Made by a program: the position numbers and the translations under genes
NCBI RefSeq assembly: GCF_030269925.1
Contig: NC_085118.1
Location: 12,044,001-12,108,000, forward strand
Source: Bombyx mori
Lineage: Eukaryota; Arthropoda; Insecta; Lepidoptera; Bombycidae
Length of the DNA stretch: 64,000 nucleotides
Reading direction: 5' to 3'
Shown: one piece after another, positions 22,319-44,086 of the stretch
Layout: every line of letters begins with the position of its first letter
Numbering within the stretch: position 1 is the stretch's first letter
The notes under the pieces: model-generated
What the model was told of the DNA's origin: nothing
Databases searched by the model: none
What the model saw: the letters and a program-made list of their open reading frames with translations, nothing else

Positions 22319-22470
22319 GTCACTGGTGGTAGGACTTCTTGTGAGTCCGCACGGGAACTTATATCTCGAGGTGGGTGGCGCACTTACGTTGTAGATGTCT
22401 ACGGGTTCCAGTAACCACTTAACCAGGTGGGCTGTGAGCTCGTCCACCGAAGTAAGCACTAAAAAAATAA
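22319..22470 (+). mobile_element. Bm1 SINE with internal deletion
   Basis: It begins CACTGGTGGTAGGACTTCTT, keeps GTGAGTCCGCACGGG, then jumps directly to AACTTATATCTCGAGGTGGG and ends with AGTAAGCACTAAAAAAATA. About 90 bp of the Bm1 middle are missing. Confidence 0.8.
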
Positions 22471-22780
22471 AATAATCTGACTATGGATCAGTGTTTTAGG
22501 ATGCCTAGTGCCCTATCCTAGTGCATTTACGATAGTGAAGATCTTTAAAGTGCTCTATAAAATTATCGATATTTTCGGCTTTGTCGACCTAACTTAGCAA
22601 CGCCCCACTTTTTTCAGTGTCTTGAGACGCGACTAAGAGATTCACCGCAGAATTATTATACCGACATTCTAAGATGGCCAACTTGCATTTATGATTTTAA
22701 ATATGGAACTGCTGTTATGTACACAAAACAAGTGAGACTTCGATATTACTTCTGTATGCAATAATAAAAAAATCATAATA

Positions 22781-23014
22781 TACAGTTATACTCTATTCGA
22801 ATTACGAAGTCCCATGAGACAGGTGTTATTATTATGTTATTGTGTGTGTGAATTAATTGTATAATGATATAGATTGATTGTGTATTTTTTAAATGATGTT
22901 TACTTACGACCATGAATAAAAAATGATTATTATTTCGAATTATGCGAAACGTGAAGAGTTACGTTCTAAGAAGTGTCAAAAGGGACTTCGTAATTGGAAT
23001 AGAGTATAGTATAT
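22781..23014. repeat. MITE-C, 234 bp with about 33-bp inverted ends
   Basis: The left end TATACTCTATTCGAATTACG, AAGTCCC is mirrored by GGGACTTCGTAATTGGAATA, GAGTATAGTATAT. The internal part is AT-rich and non-coding. A (GT)n run follows at about 23063. Confidence 0.7.
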
Positions 23015-23233
23015 TTTACCTTTGATATTACAACTATGTATAAATAAGTCTAAAGAAAAAAGTGTGTGTGTGTGTGTGCAAGTCACACACGGTAGAAGTG
23101 AAACTTATAAATAAAATCTTCGATCAACAATAGTAACTAGATTTCGGGTCGGTGCATAAAATCCGTCTCGTCAAATAACAGCGCACTTGAAATGTGAGCT
23201 GTTATTTTGTTTAGTTCACTTCAAACACAGCCA

Positions 23234-23760
23234 ATGTCAACCCGTCTCACAATACCGCAGTGTGTATTCAAAAGTTGCAAAAATAAGGCCCGAAAAAGCA
23301 ATTTAACGGCCGGAATATCTTACTTTCGGTAAGTACATGAAGTATAAACTATATTGTAAGCTTTAAACTTATAAATAATATTAAATTTTGAACAAAATTA
23401 TCGATTTTTAACCACCGCTACAAATGTTGGCCAAGGCTCGGCCAACACATGGACAAACTTTTGCTTAACAGAACAGTAAATGCATGGAGTAGATTTGTGT
23501 TGTAATAATTTTTTAAAATTTGTTAGTAGCACTTCAAAATTAGTTGGTTAAAATTGGTTAATGCTGCTTTTGTGTCTGTTTGTTGGACTCTCATTAGATA
23601 CTTAGCTTTCCATTTTTATTTTAGCTTTCCTAGCAATCACGTGTGCAGAATGGATCTGGATTGTCTCCAGAGAAACAAGAGATGACTTTTATAAGCCAGC
23701 TAAGATCTCCGCTTATTGACACTGGACATCTTTGTCTTCCGTGCTCACGGCTACTGAAAC
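23234..23760 (+). pseudogene. Broken THAP-type zinc-finger exon pair
   Basis: A first frame at 23234-23328 begins with ATG and encodes MSTRLTIPQCVFKSC, KNKARKSNLTAG and ISYFR, ending at a GTAAGT donor in phase 2. An acceptor at 23626 (TTTTATTTTAG) continues in phase with FPSNHV. Together these give the start of a THAP domain (C-x4-C, then GISYFRFP). After about 10 codons the frame breaks. One frame over, W(I)WIVSRETRDDF, YKPAKISAY resembles the next THAP block before another stop. The second Zn ligands and AVPTIF motif were not found. This is most simply a decayed THAP gene or THAP-bearing DNA transposase. Confidence 0.5.
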
Positions 23761-24496
23761 GTGGCCGAAACATTGTAATAAAAATACCTCGCTTGAAACC
23801 GTTTAAACGTTGTTTTATTATGTGCACTGGTCGCGAAAACTTAAAAATATATATTACACAAAAACGTAACGCTAATAAAATAATAAGTAATGTATAGATA
23901 CTAACAAACATACATTTCCAAAACATAAAAAGTAAACAACTAAACTTTTACTTTAATTCATTAATAAATTATTTTAGTGTTAAGCGCGACTCCCTTACCT
24001 CCTGTAGTAAATAGAAATCGGCATTTCAAGAAGCAAAAATAAATAAAGCAAAACGATGTTAGTTCTCAGAGCAATTAAGGGAAAAGTTACTTTATTTGTT
24101 GCCGATTAAGATTGATTTAACATTAAAAGTTGTTTAAAATATGTCTTTTTATTGGTAAGTGACAGGAGTAATTTATTGCTTTGCTCGTTTTATATGACGA
24201 ATGATCGTAAGTATTAGATAATGTTTTGGAGATTTGTGACTTTATTACTAGGTGCCATAGTTGTTATTAGTTTGAACGTAAAAGTGTTTCAAATCTTTTT
24301 TCTCCGTTTGTTAGTAAACGAATGTAGCTATATAAGTATATATTCACGCGGACAGTTTTTGCTTTAATTTTGTACGTATCCCTTTATCTAGTTACTATTG
24401 TTGATCGAAGAATAAAATATAGATATAGATGTACTGACTATCCCACTGCACAGGAGCATACATATGGACAATGTTTAGTAGACGATAGTGGGGATG

Positions 24497-24934
24497 CTTT
24501 TTTTTTTTTAATGCTTAGATGGGTTGACGAGCTCACAGCCCACCTGGTGTTAAGTGGTTACTGGAGCCCATAGACATCTACAACGTAAATGCGCCACCCA
24601 CCTTGAGATATAAGTTCTAAGGTCTCAGTATAGTTACAACGGCTACCCCACCCTTCGAACCGAAACGCATTACTGCTTCACGGCGGAAATAGGCGGGGTG
24701 GTGGTACCTACCCGTGCGGACTCCCAAGAGGTCCTACCACCAGTGATTACGCAAATTATAATTTTGCGGGTTGGATTTTTATTACACGATGTTATTCCTT
24801 CACCGTGGAAGTCAATCGTGAACATTTGTTGAGTACGTATTTCATTAGAAAAATTGGTACCCGCCTGCGGGATTCGAACACCGGTGCATCGCTACACACG
24901 AATGCACCGGACGTCTTATCCTTTAGGCCACGAA
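24497..24934 (-). mobile_element. Full-length Bm1 SINE with tRNA-like head
   Basis: From 24934 downward the minus strand reads a tRNA-like head with A-box TGGCCTAAAGGATAAG and B-box GTTCGAATCCC, then the Bm1 body, and ends AGCATTAAAAAAAAAA at about 24497. The promoter boxes mark it as Pol III-derived. Most other copies in the window start at TACTGGTGGTAGGACC and lack this head. Confidence 0.85.
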
Positions 24935-25120
24935 AACTTCATTATGCTACGAAGAGTCGCACAAAGAGGAGACCGAGAAAGTCTAATGTGTTCTATCTCA
25001 TTCTCTCGCCGGCTGAATCCTATACATTTATGTGTTTGTGTCTCTGTGGACTTATTTTTTCGTTTCATCGAGTTTGAAATCACGACGGTTCTAAAGAAGT
25101 CTCACTTCAAAAACACATAA
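24935..25120. repeat. Dispersed repeat ending in GAAGTCTCACTTCAAAAAC
   Basis: Similar ends occur at about 33525-33550 and 60090-60110. A companion GTAGAAGTGAAACTT-like end occurs at 23090 and 59750. This suggests elements with inverted AAGTGAAAC ends. The limits are uncertain. Confidence 0.35.
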
Positions 25121-25624
25121 GATTATAATTTGTTTACGATCACTCGTCCGTGTTCACTAACACAGCAAAATATGCGTAAATGAACTGTTAAAGTCAGATA
25201 TAATAAAACGATGATAAAATCCGATGTCAGTGGCGCACATCGGGAGAATTCTCAGCAGTGGACAAGCTTGCACTGGTGACGATCATGGGATTTATCCGTA
25301 ATACTAATCGCGTTCCCGACACATCCAAATAACACAGTTCAATTTCAAAATAACCTCATTCGATCGAAAATCACACGCGGGACACAAAATAAAACACCAG
25401 TTTCCTTAAAGCGTTTATTCCACGGATTCATTGAACATTAAAACTCTTAATAAATCACATAAAATATTGTGCTCTAAATATAACAACAAACACGCGCTTT
25501 TGCGTTAAGCGTAGCCAAACTAGCCAGTTTAAGTTGAAACACGAATTATTTTCACTCACGCTAAACATACGAGATACGCAAGACGTATCGTTAGATATCA
25601 TTTGATTGTTTTGCCTAAATTTTC

Positions 25625-26182
25625 ATATCGAGGGTTGAAAGATTATTTGGTTTAAGTGACATTTCGCTTAATACGCGACATTTATTTTTGTAATTAAAGG
25701 TCCCTTTATTTGGCATTAGCATCAACTGTTCTAGATTTTTAATTGAACTCCAATTAAATTTACTCCTTTCAAATAGCTGAACAAGTTTTTTATTACGATA
25801 CTAGCTGACCCGGCAGACTTCGTAGTGCCTCAATCGATAAATAAAAGACCTAAGCTTTTGTATAAAATAAACTTATAACACACGAAAGGAATCCGTCCGA
25901 CGGGGGACACATCAAAGGGAAAACAAAATTGTTATTTTTATTTAATTCCGAGCATTTTCATATTTATCTACCTTTTAAACCTACTCTGGACCTCCACAAA
26001 TAATTCAAGACCAAAATTAGCCAAATCGGTCCAGCCGTTCTCGAGTTTTAGCGAGACTAACGAACAGCAATTCATTTACATATATATATATATATTTGTT
26101 TCCAAATTTTAAACTTTAAATGGTTCTCCTGTAAAATTGCAAAAATGTCGCTTCAACCAAATACCATTTCACCCTTCGATAT
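25625..26182. repeat. MITE-A, complete copy interrupted by a Helitron
   Basis: The ends ATATCGAGGGTTGAAAGATT, ATTTGGTTTAAGTGACATTT and AAATGTCGCTTCAACCAAAT, ACCATTTCACCCTTCGATAT are about 40-bp inverted repeats. The middle is split by the Helitron-like element at 25801-26094. Removing that element restores the order seen in the copy at 6099-6330. Confidence 0.75.
25801..26094 (-). mobile_element. Non-autonomous Helitron-like element
   Basis: On the minus strand it starts near 26094 with a TATATATA run and TGAATTGCTGTTCGTTAGTC, CTGGACCGATTTGGCTAATT. It ends ...GCCGGGTCAGCTAG with the CTAG terminus at 25801-25804, followed by T. There are no terminal inverted repeats and no coding frame. This fits Helitron insertion without target duplication. 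Confidence 0.65.
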
Positions 26183-26263
26183 ATGTAGTTAGTTATTTTG
26201 TACAAAAATACTTCTCAGGTACATGCAATACTTTGGTTTTGAACGTTTTAGTTTTCGGTTAAA

Positions 26264-26340
26264 ATGGCCGATGTTTCGGAACGTCGCTTACAAAAGCATT
26301 ATTGTCATAAAATCGAGGCCATAGAACCGACGATACGTCA
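26264..26340 (+). other. Possible orphan first coding exon
   Basis: ATG in a good context (GGTTAAAATGGCC) opens 25 codons (MADVSERRLQKHYCHKIEAI...) ending at a GTAAGG donor in phase 2. No partner exon or family was recognised, so it may be chance. Confidence 0.25.
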
Positions 26341-26399
26341 GTAAGGTTTCTTTACATAATTTTCTTATTGGAAATTCTGTATCTTAGTATTTTTAGTAA

Positions 26400-29300
26400 C
26401 TTATCGAATGCATTGTACGTGTTACGTGAGAATTTTCTGGAAAAAAACTTTTGATGTGCCCAGATGGGGGGGGGTAACATTTCAATACGTTATCTTTCTC
26501 ACTCAGATGGACCCCAAAATTTTGTAGCTAAAAGTAAATTGACCCGTATTGTTTTAAAGTTTAATGACAAATAATCTTTTCATATTTCATCAATACAGCC
26601 ACGATATGATACTTCTATCTTAATAATAATTGTAAATATATTTATATGTTTATACATTTTTTAATACTATAATTCTCATAATAAATTTATTATTTGTCTC
26701 GACGCGACCATATAAAGTAGCAAAAAATGGAAGCGTTAAATGTACATAACACTAAAAATATAATCAAAAGTGTGCAAAAACAATATGCATTATATTCATC
26801 TTGATATAAAAAAGCAGAGAGGCATATTGACCCCACTTGAAGCCCGCGAGCCCAGAAAGATTACAAAAAAATCAGTAATTAGCATCGCCAGACTTTTACA
26901 TATTGACATGTAATGTAGGTACTTTCAATTATTACCAAAAGTCGGATCTACAACTTTATTTAAAAAAAAAAGAAACATTTTACATCGTAATTGGTTCTTG
27001 TCTATGGTAGTTTCTAGAAACAGTTGATCTATGGGAGCATTGGAAACCGTTTTTGGTTCAAATTGAATTAAATAATTTATTATAAAAGAAAATTTGTTCA
27101 AAACGATATCGTAGTGTGGTGTAAATACACAAGACCATAATTATTTCGAATCCGGAAAACGATTTTTGTAAAAAGTAAATAGATCAGACTTTTGGTTTTT
27201 AGAAAACACAAAACATACAACCGCGTATCGCGAAAATGGATATTGCAATAGCAACTTGAATTCATCTCTTGAATGGTGATTAAAATTAAACATTTAATCA
27301 CAATTTTATTAAATAACAATCATTGTGCAGCAAATTAAATGATTTATAAAAATCAAGGTATCTTTCATAAACTTAAATAAATATGTATTTTGATTCACTA
27401 TTCGATATCAACGTTTAAATCTTCAATCGTTTGAAGCATTGAATCAATAAATAGTTTCCAAAAAAAATGTTTATCACAAATACGTTTTTTTTTTGGCAAT
27501 TTTATTGAGTATCATTACAAACACATTGTTCGACTTTGCGAACTCCAATTAACTGTTTTTCTTATTAAAAATAGGCTTCGTTCTTTTTATAGTTAAAACA
27601 AAAAAAGCATATTTCATTACAATATATAAATCCGTGTCACAATAGTTCATACAGTACACGTATCACAACCGAACACTATTTTATTTTATTATTAAAAAAA
27701 AGAAAACAATTTAATTAATAATCAACAAATATCAACAATAAACGAAGCAAATGAATATAATGAATAATTTATCTTATAATTCCCTGGAATGGGTTTATAA
27801 CTTTTTTTAAGCCTCAAAATACTTTATAACAAATATTAAAACTTATTGATAAACAAATTTAACAAAATGAAAAAAAATAAAGGTACGTTTTTCAGGTACG
27901 TAACAAAAAAAATAATTGAAAAGTAAATATATTTGGTTCAGTAGCTAGCCGCCTTCATATCTGATATGGCTTCAAATATTTTTGTTAATTATAAAAATAT
28001 GGATCACATAAATAAGAACATTGTGGGCTACTCGTGAATTCATATTTAAACATGCCATTAGAAATGGGACATAAACATATGAATTAAGAATTATACTTGA
28101 TCCAACAATATACATAATATTAATTAATTTTATTGGTAACTTTGAATTAATGCAGACATATTGATATGCAATTTTTGTACGAAAAATATAATAAATAATG
28201 TAAAACTGCTTTACGTCTATTCTCTTTGCCTTGTGGTTTATCTCTGTTTTTTTTAATAATAATTTGTGTATATTATAGATTTTAAATTCACTAAATTAAA
28301 GAACTATTTAATTTTTTTAATTCGATATTATTATTCGAAATTGGTGTCCTAAATTGTATCCAACTTGTTTATGTGATCTATACAATAAACTAGATAAGTT
28401 ATTACTAATAAAAATAAGGTGTTGTGTCATTTTGTTTTTGTGTTTATGTTTTTCCCTACATATTTGATGGTGGCTAATGGGCTATAATATCAACTACGCG
28501 CGAACGGAGGAACATTTTGTAATTATTAAATTGTAATTAAGGACCGCCAAGTTTTTTTGTATGAGACCGGTTTATGATGGGTGAGGAAAAACTAAAGATT
28601 CAGTATTGAGATTGACTGAAAGAAAAATCACATTGCTAACGTAACGTCTAGAACATTCTAGACCGGTGTTTCCCAACGTAGGGCCCACGCCCCACAAGGG
28701 GACAATTTGATATTTAAAGGGGGACAATCGCACTAAAATTAATATACATAATATGTAGAAAAAACGTATTAAACGTATTATTTTGAATTTGAATTTCAGT
28801 TCCTAATTATATCTTTTGAAATATTACTTACTGTGTTTTGATATCAATTTCATAGTGATTTCTTCCTAAAACCTATCATTTATGTTACTCAAGTGAATAA
28901 ATAAATTTTTTAATGTTTAAATTTATGTATGGTGGGCATAAAAATTTTAGAAATGTTACAGTGGGGCAAAAAATGTTAGGAAGCACTGTTCTAGACGCTA
29001 GAACGCACAGCAGTCAAACGAATGTTGAATGATCAAAGATGATGTTGGTTTCGATTTTGGCCACTTAAGGCGTCAAAAAAGAGACCTTTTGAACGAAATA
29101 CCTATCAAACAATATCGTAGTTGAAATAGTGTTAACAAAATATGAGGCGTCTTCCTATTTGATCTAAATACCAAAGGATCAAATTTGATTTGTGTCCATT
29201 ACTGAAACAATACTGTACTGTGTGTACAATAGGTACTGAAACTTGTTATATTAAAACAATAATAAATACAGGTAATTGTAATCACTTATCTACCTACAAT

Positions 29301-29800
29301 TTATTAGTAATAACTCAACTAGCGTAAATATATCACGCATACAGCCATTGAACGATTATTAAAGGTGGCGCCTTCTTATAAATTCAATAACAGTATCAAA
29401 TAGTAAATAAATATGCATATGTATATCACACCTTTAGAATTGAAGTAGCTTAATCCAAAATTTTGTTATTTTTTTTGTAAACGCCAAAAATGTAATTAAA
29501 GAAATTCAGTTTCAATTTTAATACTTTAAGCCTTAAAGATTTAAAAGTGACGAAAGGTGTAGGTACTTTGTCTTTTTCTAAATTTTTAAAATTTAATTTT
29601 AAATTTTAAAAGTTTAGTTTTATAAACTCATAAAATACATAACTATATAAATCGTTCATATTATTAAAACTCATTTTCTAATTATTTTTTATTTAAGCTA
29701 CTTAAATTCTAAAGACATGATATATATAAACTCGTATATCTGCAGCTTATTCTTTCTTTTGTATAAGACAAAAATATATTAAATAAATGAAAAACCTGCA
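26400..29800. other. AT-rich gene-poor stretch
   Basis: No frame with family resemblance was found. There are scattered homopolymer and AT runs. A possible LRRC40 poly(A) signal lies at 29688-29693 (AATAAA on the minus strand), 127 bp past its stop. Confidence 0.45.
29688..29693 (-). terminator. Candidate poly(A) signal of LRRC40
   Basis: AATAAA on the minus strand, about 127 bp downstream of the LRRC40 stop codon. It is the nearest canonical hexamer. Confidence 0.4.
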
Positions 29801-29819
29801 TGTGCATTCATTCGTAGGG

Positions 29820-40034
<10,215 letters not shown>

Positions 40035-40142
40035 TACTACAATGTTGTTTGTTATGGAAACAAATGTTTTTTTGTAATACTCCGTAGACAGATAAGGTTT
40101 AATTAGTAGAGCTGTTTTCTGTTATCGCTAAAGTCTGGTAAA
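40035..40142. promoter_or_regulatory. Probable LRRC40 promoter region
   Basis: About 110 bp separate the LRRC40 ATG (40034, minus) from a short divergent ATG frame at 40143 (plus; 28 codons, MQYEYDNNIMTVN...). The arrangement is compatible with a divergent promoter. No specific motif was identified. Confidence 0.3.
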
Positions 40143-40562
40143 ATGCAGTATGAATATGACAATAACATAATGACTGTAAATAATGTCCCCTCATTCAACA
40201 GCCAATCCCCATCCTGGCTAATATATTAAATCAAAGAGTAAGGTAAATAGGCGGTTTCAATTAAAATCTTTAAAAAGCATATTACTGCACTCTTTGTTAG
40301 ATGTTAGTAACGTATACGGTTGAAAATTTAGATATTAATTAAGTTTTTTTTTCACATTACTGTTAATAACGAAGATTTTAAAAGACTATTATTAAATTTG
40401 CAAAATGACATTGTGTAGGTACTACCTACATGATCTGTGACAATACTGACAATCTAATTCAATCTATGTTACCTATCAAACCGACTTTTTGGCGGGAACG
40501 CGAGGAGTGAAGTTGTGTGATTTGTTTTATTTTGTCTATTTAGTGTTTCTTCGGGTTTAAAT

Positions 40563-42305
40563 GTGTAATAATAATAATAATAATAAGCCCATTTTATTTC
40601 CAAAAACAAAGAAAGAAAAAAATAAAAAACACCTTATCAAATAAAAATTACAAAATTAAATATAAACTTATGTTTGGAACCCCATTCGGGTATAGGCCTC
40701 CTCCAGCTTGCTCCACTCTTCCCTATCCTTGGCTTTGTTTCTCCATTCTTTTCCAGTTGCTGCTATTATTTCGTCGATCCATCTGCATCTTGGTCGTCTT
40801 TTTCTTCTTTTGCCCGCTGGTCCTTCCCATGTTGTAATTTCTAATGTCCATCTTTTATCCGTATATCTCGCAGGATGTCCTGCCCAGCGCCACTTTTGTG
40901 TCAGAGCGTACCTGAGAGCATCTATCAGCTTTGTTTTTTCTCTAATGTATTCGCTTCTTATCCTTTGTATTTTTCTTATATTCAATATACTTCTTTCCAT
41001 CGCTTTCTGACAGGTCGCTAATTTTGTTTTTATTTTTGTGTTGTAAGTCCATGTTTGGCACCCATATAAGAAAGTCGGAAGAATACAGGTATCCATCACA
41101 GTCTTTTTCAGGTGAAGAGGGAAGGACCCTTTTAGAATTTCCTTTAAGCTCCAGAATTTTTTCCAAGTTATATTGATTCGGCGTTCGACTTCTTCTTCAT
41201 CGTTGTTGTCTTTAAATGAAATAAATTTTCCGAGATATATATATAGCTGTTTACGTACTCTAACGGTTTGCCATACAAGCTGATTTTATCAGTACTACTG
41301 TTTGTCATTACTTTGGTTTTGTCTTGGTTCATTTTGAGACCGACTTTTTCGCTTTCCTCGCTTAAAATATTTATCATTTTTTCGAGTTTTTCGTTTGTTT
41401 CAGCGAAGAGAACGATATCATCAGCAAATCTCAAATGTGTAAGTCGCTTCCCATTTACTTTGATTCCGTTCGATGGCCAGTGTACATTTTCAAAGATAAG
41501 CTGTAGTACTGCTATAAACCCTGTCTTACTCCTCGGCAGATTTTTATGTCCTCTCCCCGTTTTTCCAGTTTGACTCTGCTGATACTTCCATCATAGATGT
41601 TTTTTAATATTTTTATGTATTTATCATGAACGTGACAGTTATCTAGGGCTTTCCATATGAAATTATGTACGATTGTATCGAAGGCTTTAGCATAGTCGAT
41701 GAAAGCTATGTACAGTGGTCTATTGAACTCTTTATATTTCTCTATAACTTGTTGTATAACATGTATAATATGATCTATTGTGGAAAAACCCGAACTGAAT
41801 CCTGCTTGTTCGATCGGCTGGTGTTCATAAATTTTTGGAGTGATTCTGCTTTGTAAAATTGATGTGAATAGTTTGTACATACTCGAAAGGAGGCTAATAG
41901 GCCTGTAGTTGCCTATGTCATTTGGATCTCCCTTTTTGAGCAGTAAGATTATATCGGATCTTTTCCACTGTTCTGGCACTTCCCCAGTATCGAGTACTTT
42001 GTTAAATAAGTAAGTAAGAGGGTGAACTAACAAAGCAGAACCAGTCTTTATAGCCTCATTTTGTAAACCATCGGGTCCTGGGCTTTTGTCTTGCTTCATC
42101 TTTTTAATGTGTTTGATAATTTCCTTACCGCTTATTGGTGCTATATCTACCTTCTCCGAAGCGATTTTACAATACTTGCAATACTTACTAGAATAATAAG
42201 CAATTGAACTCGAAGAGATGTCAACTTTCCTGCCATATAGTACTTTAAAAAATTCTGTAGCACAATTTATTACACTGTCTCTAGTTTTAGTCTCTTTGGT
42301 GCTTG
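40563..42305 (-). mobile_element. Endonuclease-RT LINE (RTE-like), frameshifted and 5' truncated
   Basis: On the minus strand, KSPGPDGLQNEAIKTG, NYRPISLLSSMYKLFTSIL, YIAFIDYAKAFDTIVH (motif A), RGVRQG (motif B, broken) and LRFADDIVLFAE (motif C) follow in order from 42099 to about 41400. The C-terminal part (TFLYGCQTWT ... RRPRCRWIDEIIAATGKEWR) follows at 41099-40668. A small deletion right after RGVRQG removes the usual DPLSP segment and shifts the frame, and a second break lies near 41150, so it is dead. The 3' end is an (AAT)n run (read on plus) at 40566. It abuts another LINE at 42306. Confidence 0.85.
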
Positions 42306-43030
42306 TTTTACCGTCCGATTAGTCTCCTCCCAGCGATAGGCAAAATTTACGAACAGCTCCTTTGGAAACGCCTCTGGGACTTCGTTACCGCGAATAAAAT
42401 TCTAATAGACGAGCAGTTTGGATTCCGCGCCAAACACTCGTGCGTACAACAAGTGCACCGCCTCACAGAGCACATCTTAATATGGCTAAATAGGCGTAAA
42501 CAAATCCCGACCGGCGCCCTCTTCTTCGATGTAGCGAAGGCGTTCGACAAAGTCTGGCACAACGGTTTGATCTACAAACTGTACAACATGGGAGTGCCAG
42601 ACAGACTCGTGCTCATCATACGAGACTTCTTGTCGAACCGTTCGTTTCGATATCAAGTAGAGGGAACTCGTTCTCGTCCCCGTCATCTGACTGCCGAAGT
42701 CCCGCAAGGCTCCGCACTCTCCCCGTTACTATTTAGTTTGTATATGAACGATATACCCCGGTCTCCGGAGACCCATCTAGCGCTCTTCGCCGATGACACG
42801 GCTATCTGCTCGGCTGCTTCATCGGCGACTCCAGATCGCAGTAACCACCATGGGACAGTGGTTCCGGAAGTGGCGAATAGACATCAACCCCACGAAAAGC
42901 ACAGCGGTGCTATTCAAAAGGGGTCGCCCTCCGAACTTGGCCCTGGCATTGCTGAAATCCATGGGTGACAGTAACCACTCACCATCAGGTCGGCCGTATG
43001 CTCGTCTGCCAACCAGGGCAAAAAAAAAGA
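42306..43030 (+). mobile_element. Jockey-like RT fragment fused to a SINE2 3' end
   Basis: From 42309 the frame reads YRPISLLPAIGKIYEQLLWK, then FGFRAKHSCVQQVHR, FFDVAKAFDKVWH (A), VPQGSALSPLLFS (B) and LFADDTAI (C), the same family as 1-1557. A frameshift occurs just after motif C at about 42810. After INPTKSTAVLFK (about 42920) the LINE stops. The SINE2 3' end (CTGGCATTGCTGAAATCCAT, CACTCACCATCAGGTCGGCC) and an A-tail take over in the same orientation, and no LINE sequence resumes afterwards. Confidence 0.8.
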
Positions 43031-43380
43031 AGAATAAATTCAGTATTTATACTCCATAATTTACTCTATAATTACTTTAACTTTATTTTTAAATATAAAT
43101 TATACTTAGGCCGTCTTTGAGCTTTTGGAGATGCTACGTAGAATTAGGTATTCATGATTTAATGAGACTCTAACAATGAAATAAAACATAACTTTTTATA
43201 ACGTCGTTGTTACGTAACATGTTAAATAAAATTATCACTTGTAAACTACAACATAAAAACTAAAACCTTTTCATGTGAATGACATTGGAATATTTTAACC
43301 CTATTGATTTTATCAAGATTTTTATTGACCTTTTAATTTAACTCATCAAATGCTGAATGATTTTTTTTTATGAATGAGGA

Positions 43381-43600
43381 ATTACTAGTGGCCCGGAGGC
43401 CTTTCCAGATTCACCGGGACAGGTAGGATACGATTTTCTAATAACCGCCCAAGCGCCTCCAAAGGAAACCTAACAACTCAAGAGCAGCTGCTTCGCGAAT
43501 GAGTCTACTACCGGATCAGAATCGCGACCTGCTGAGACATTTGCGGCGAGAAACTCAGCAGGCTGATACATGGGTTAGATTGTGTGCGAGTACGGTTTAA
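43381..43600 (-). mobile_element. 3' UTR of the Jockey-like LINE family
   Basis: This is the reverse complement of 1290-1510: GTGGCCCGGAGGCCTTTCCA, AAGAGCAGCTGCTTCGCGAA, GCGAGAAACTCAGCAGGCTG. It is a solo 3' end. Confidence 0.85.
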
Positions 43601-43751
43601 TGAATGTGACACTGTTTGACCACTCACGTTTGCAAATATAAAAAGATGAAGAGTAGGTTAAAATGGCACTCAATAAAAACTCAATTTCTCAATTGCTCAA
43701 TTTCTCCGTTTTATTGTTCCTTTGTTAAACTGATCTAACGTCCATTTATTA

Positions 43752-43998
43752 CCGGTTACCGTCCTCGTCGTAATCGACGAGTTCGACGAGCCAACTAACC
43801 CATAGACACAGCCCACTGAGTTTCTCGCCGGATTTTCTCAGTGGATCGCGATTCCGATCCAGTGGTAGATTCTGCGCAGCACCGATCTTGCTAGGGCTAG
43901 TGTTCGCGAGTACTTTCCGGTTGAGCTCATGAGCTCACCTACCCGGCCAGGCGTATCTGGAATAGCCTCTTGGCTACCAACGAATAGGTAGGGAAAAA
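43752..43998 (+). mobile_element. LINE 3'-end fragment
   Basis: CGACGAGTTCGACGAGCCAA, CACTGAGTTTCTCGCCGGAT, GATCTTGCTAGGGCTAGTGT and AATAGGTAGGGAAAAAAAGG. This is the plus orientation of the tail family common elsewhere in minus orientation. Confidence 0.75.
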
Positions 43999-44086
43999 AA
44001 GGCCTTTGATTTACAGATCAATGCAATACACGCATTTTACTAAAACGAATAAACTTGTACTACTGTATTCATTAAAGAGAGCATAC

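Noticed and set aside
24805..25120. Two overlapping 88-90 codon plus frames
   Set aside because: They are antisense readings of the Bm1 tRNA-like head and adjoining dispersed repeat.
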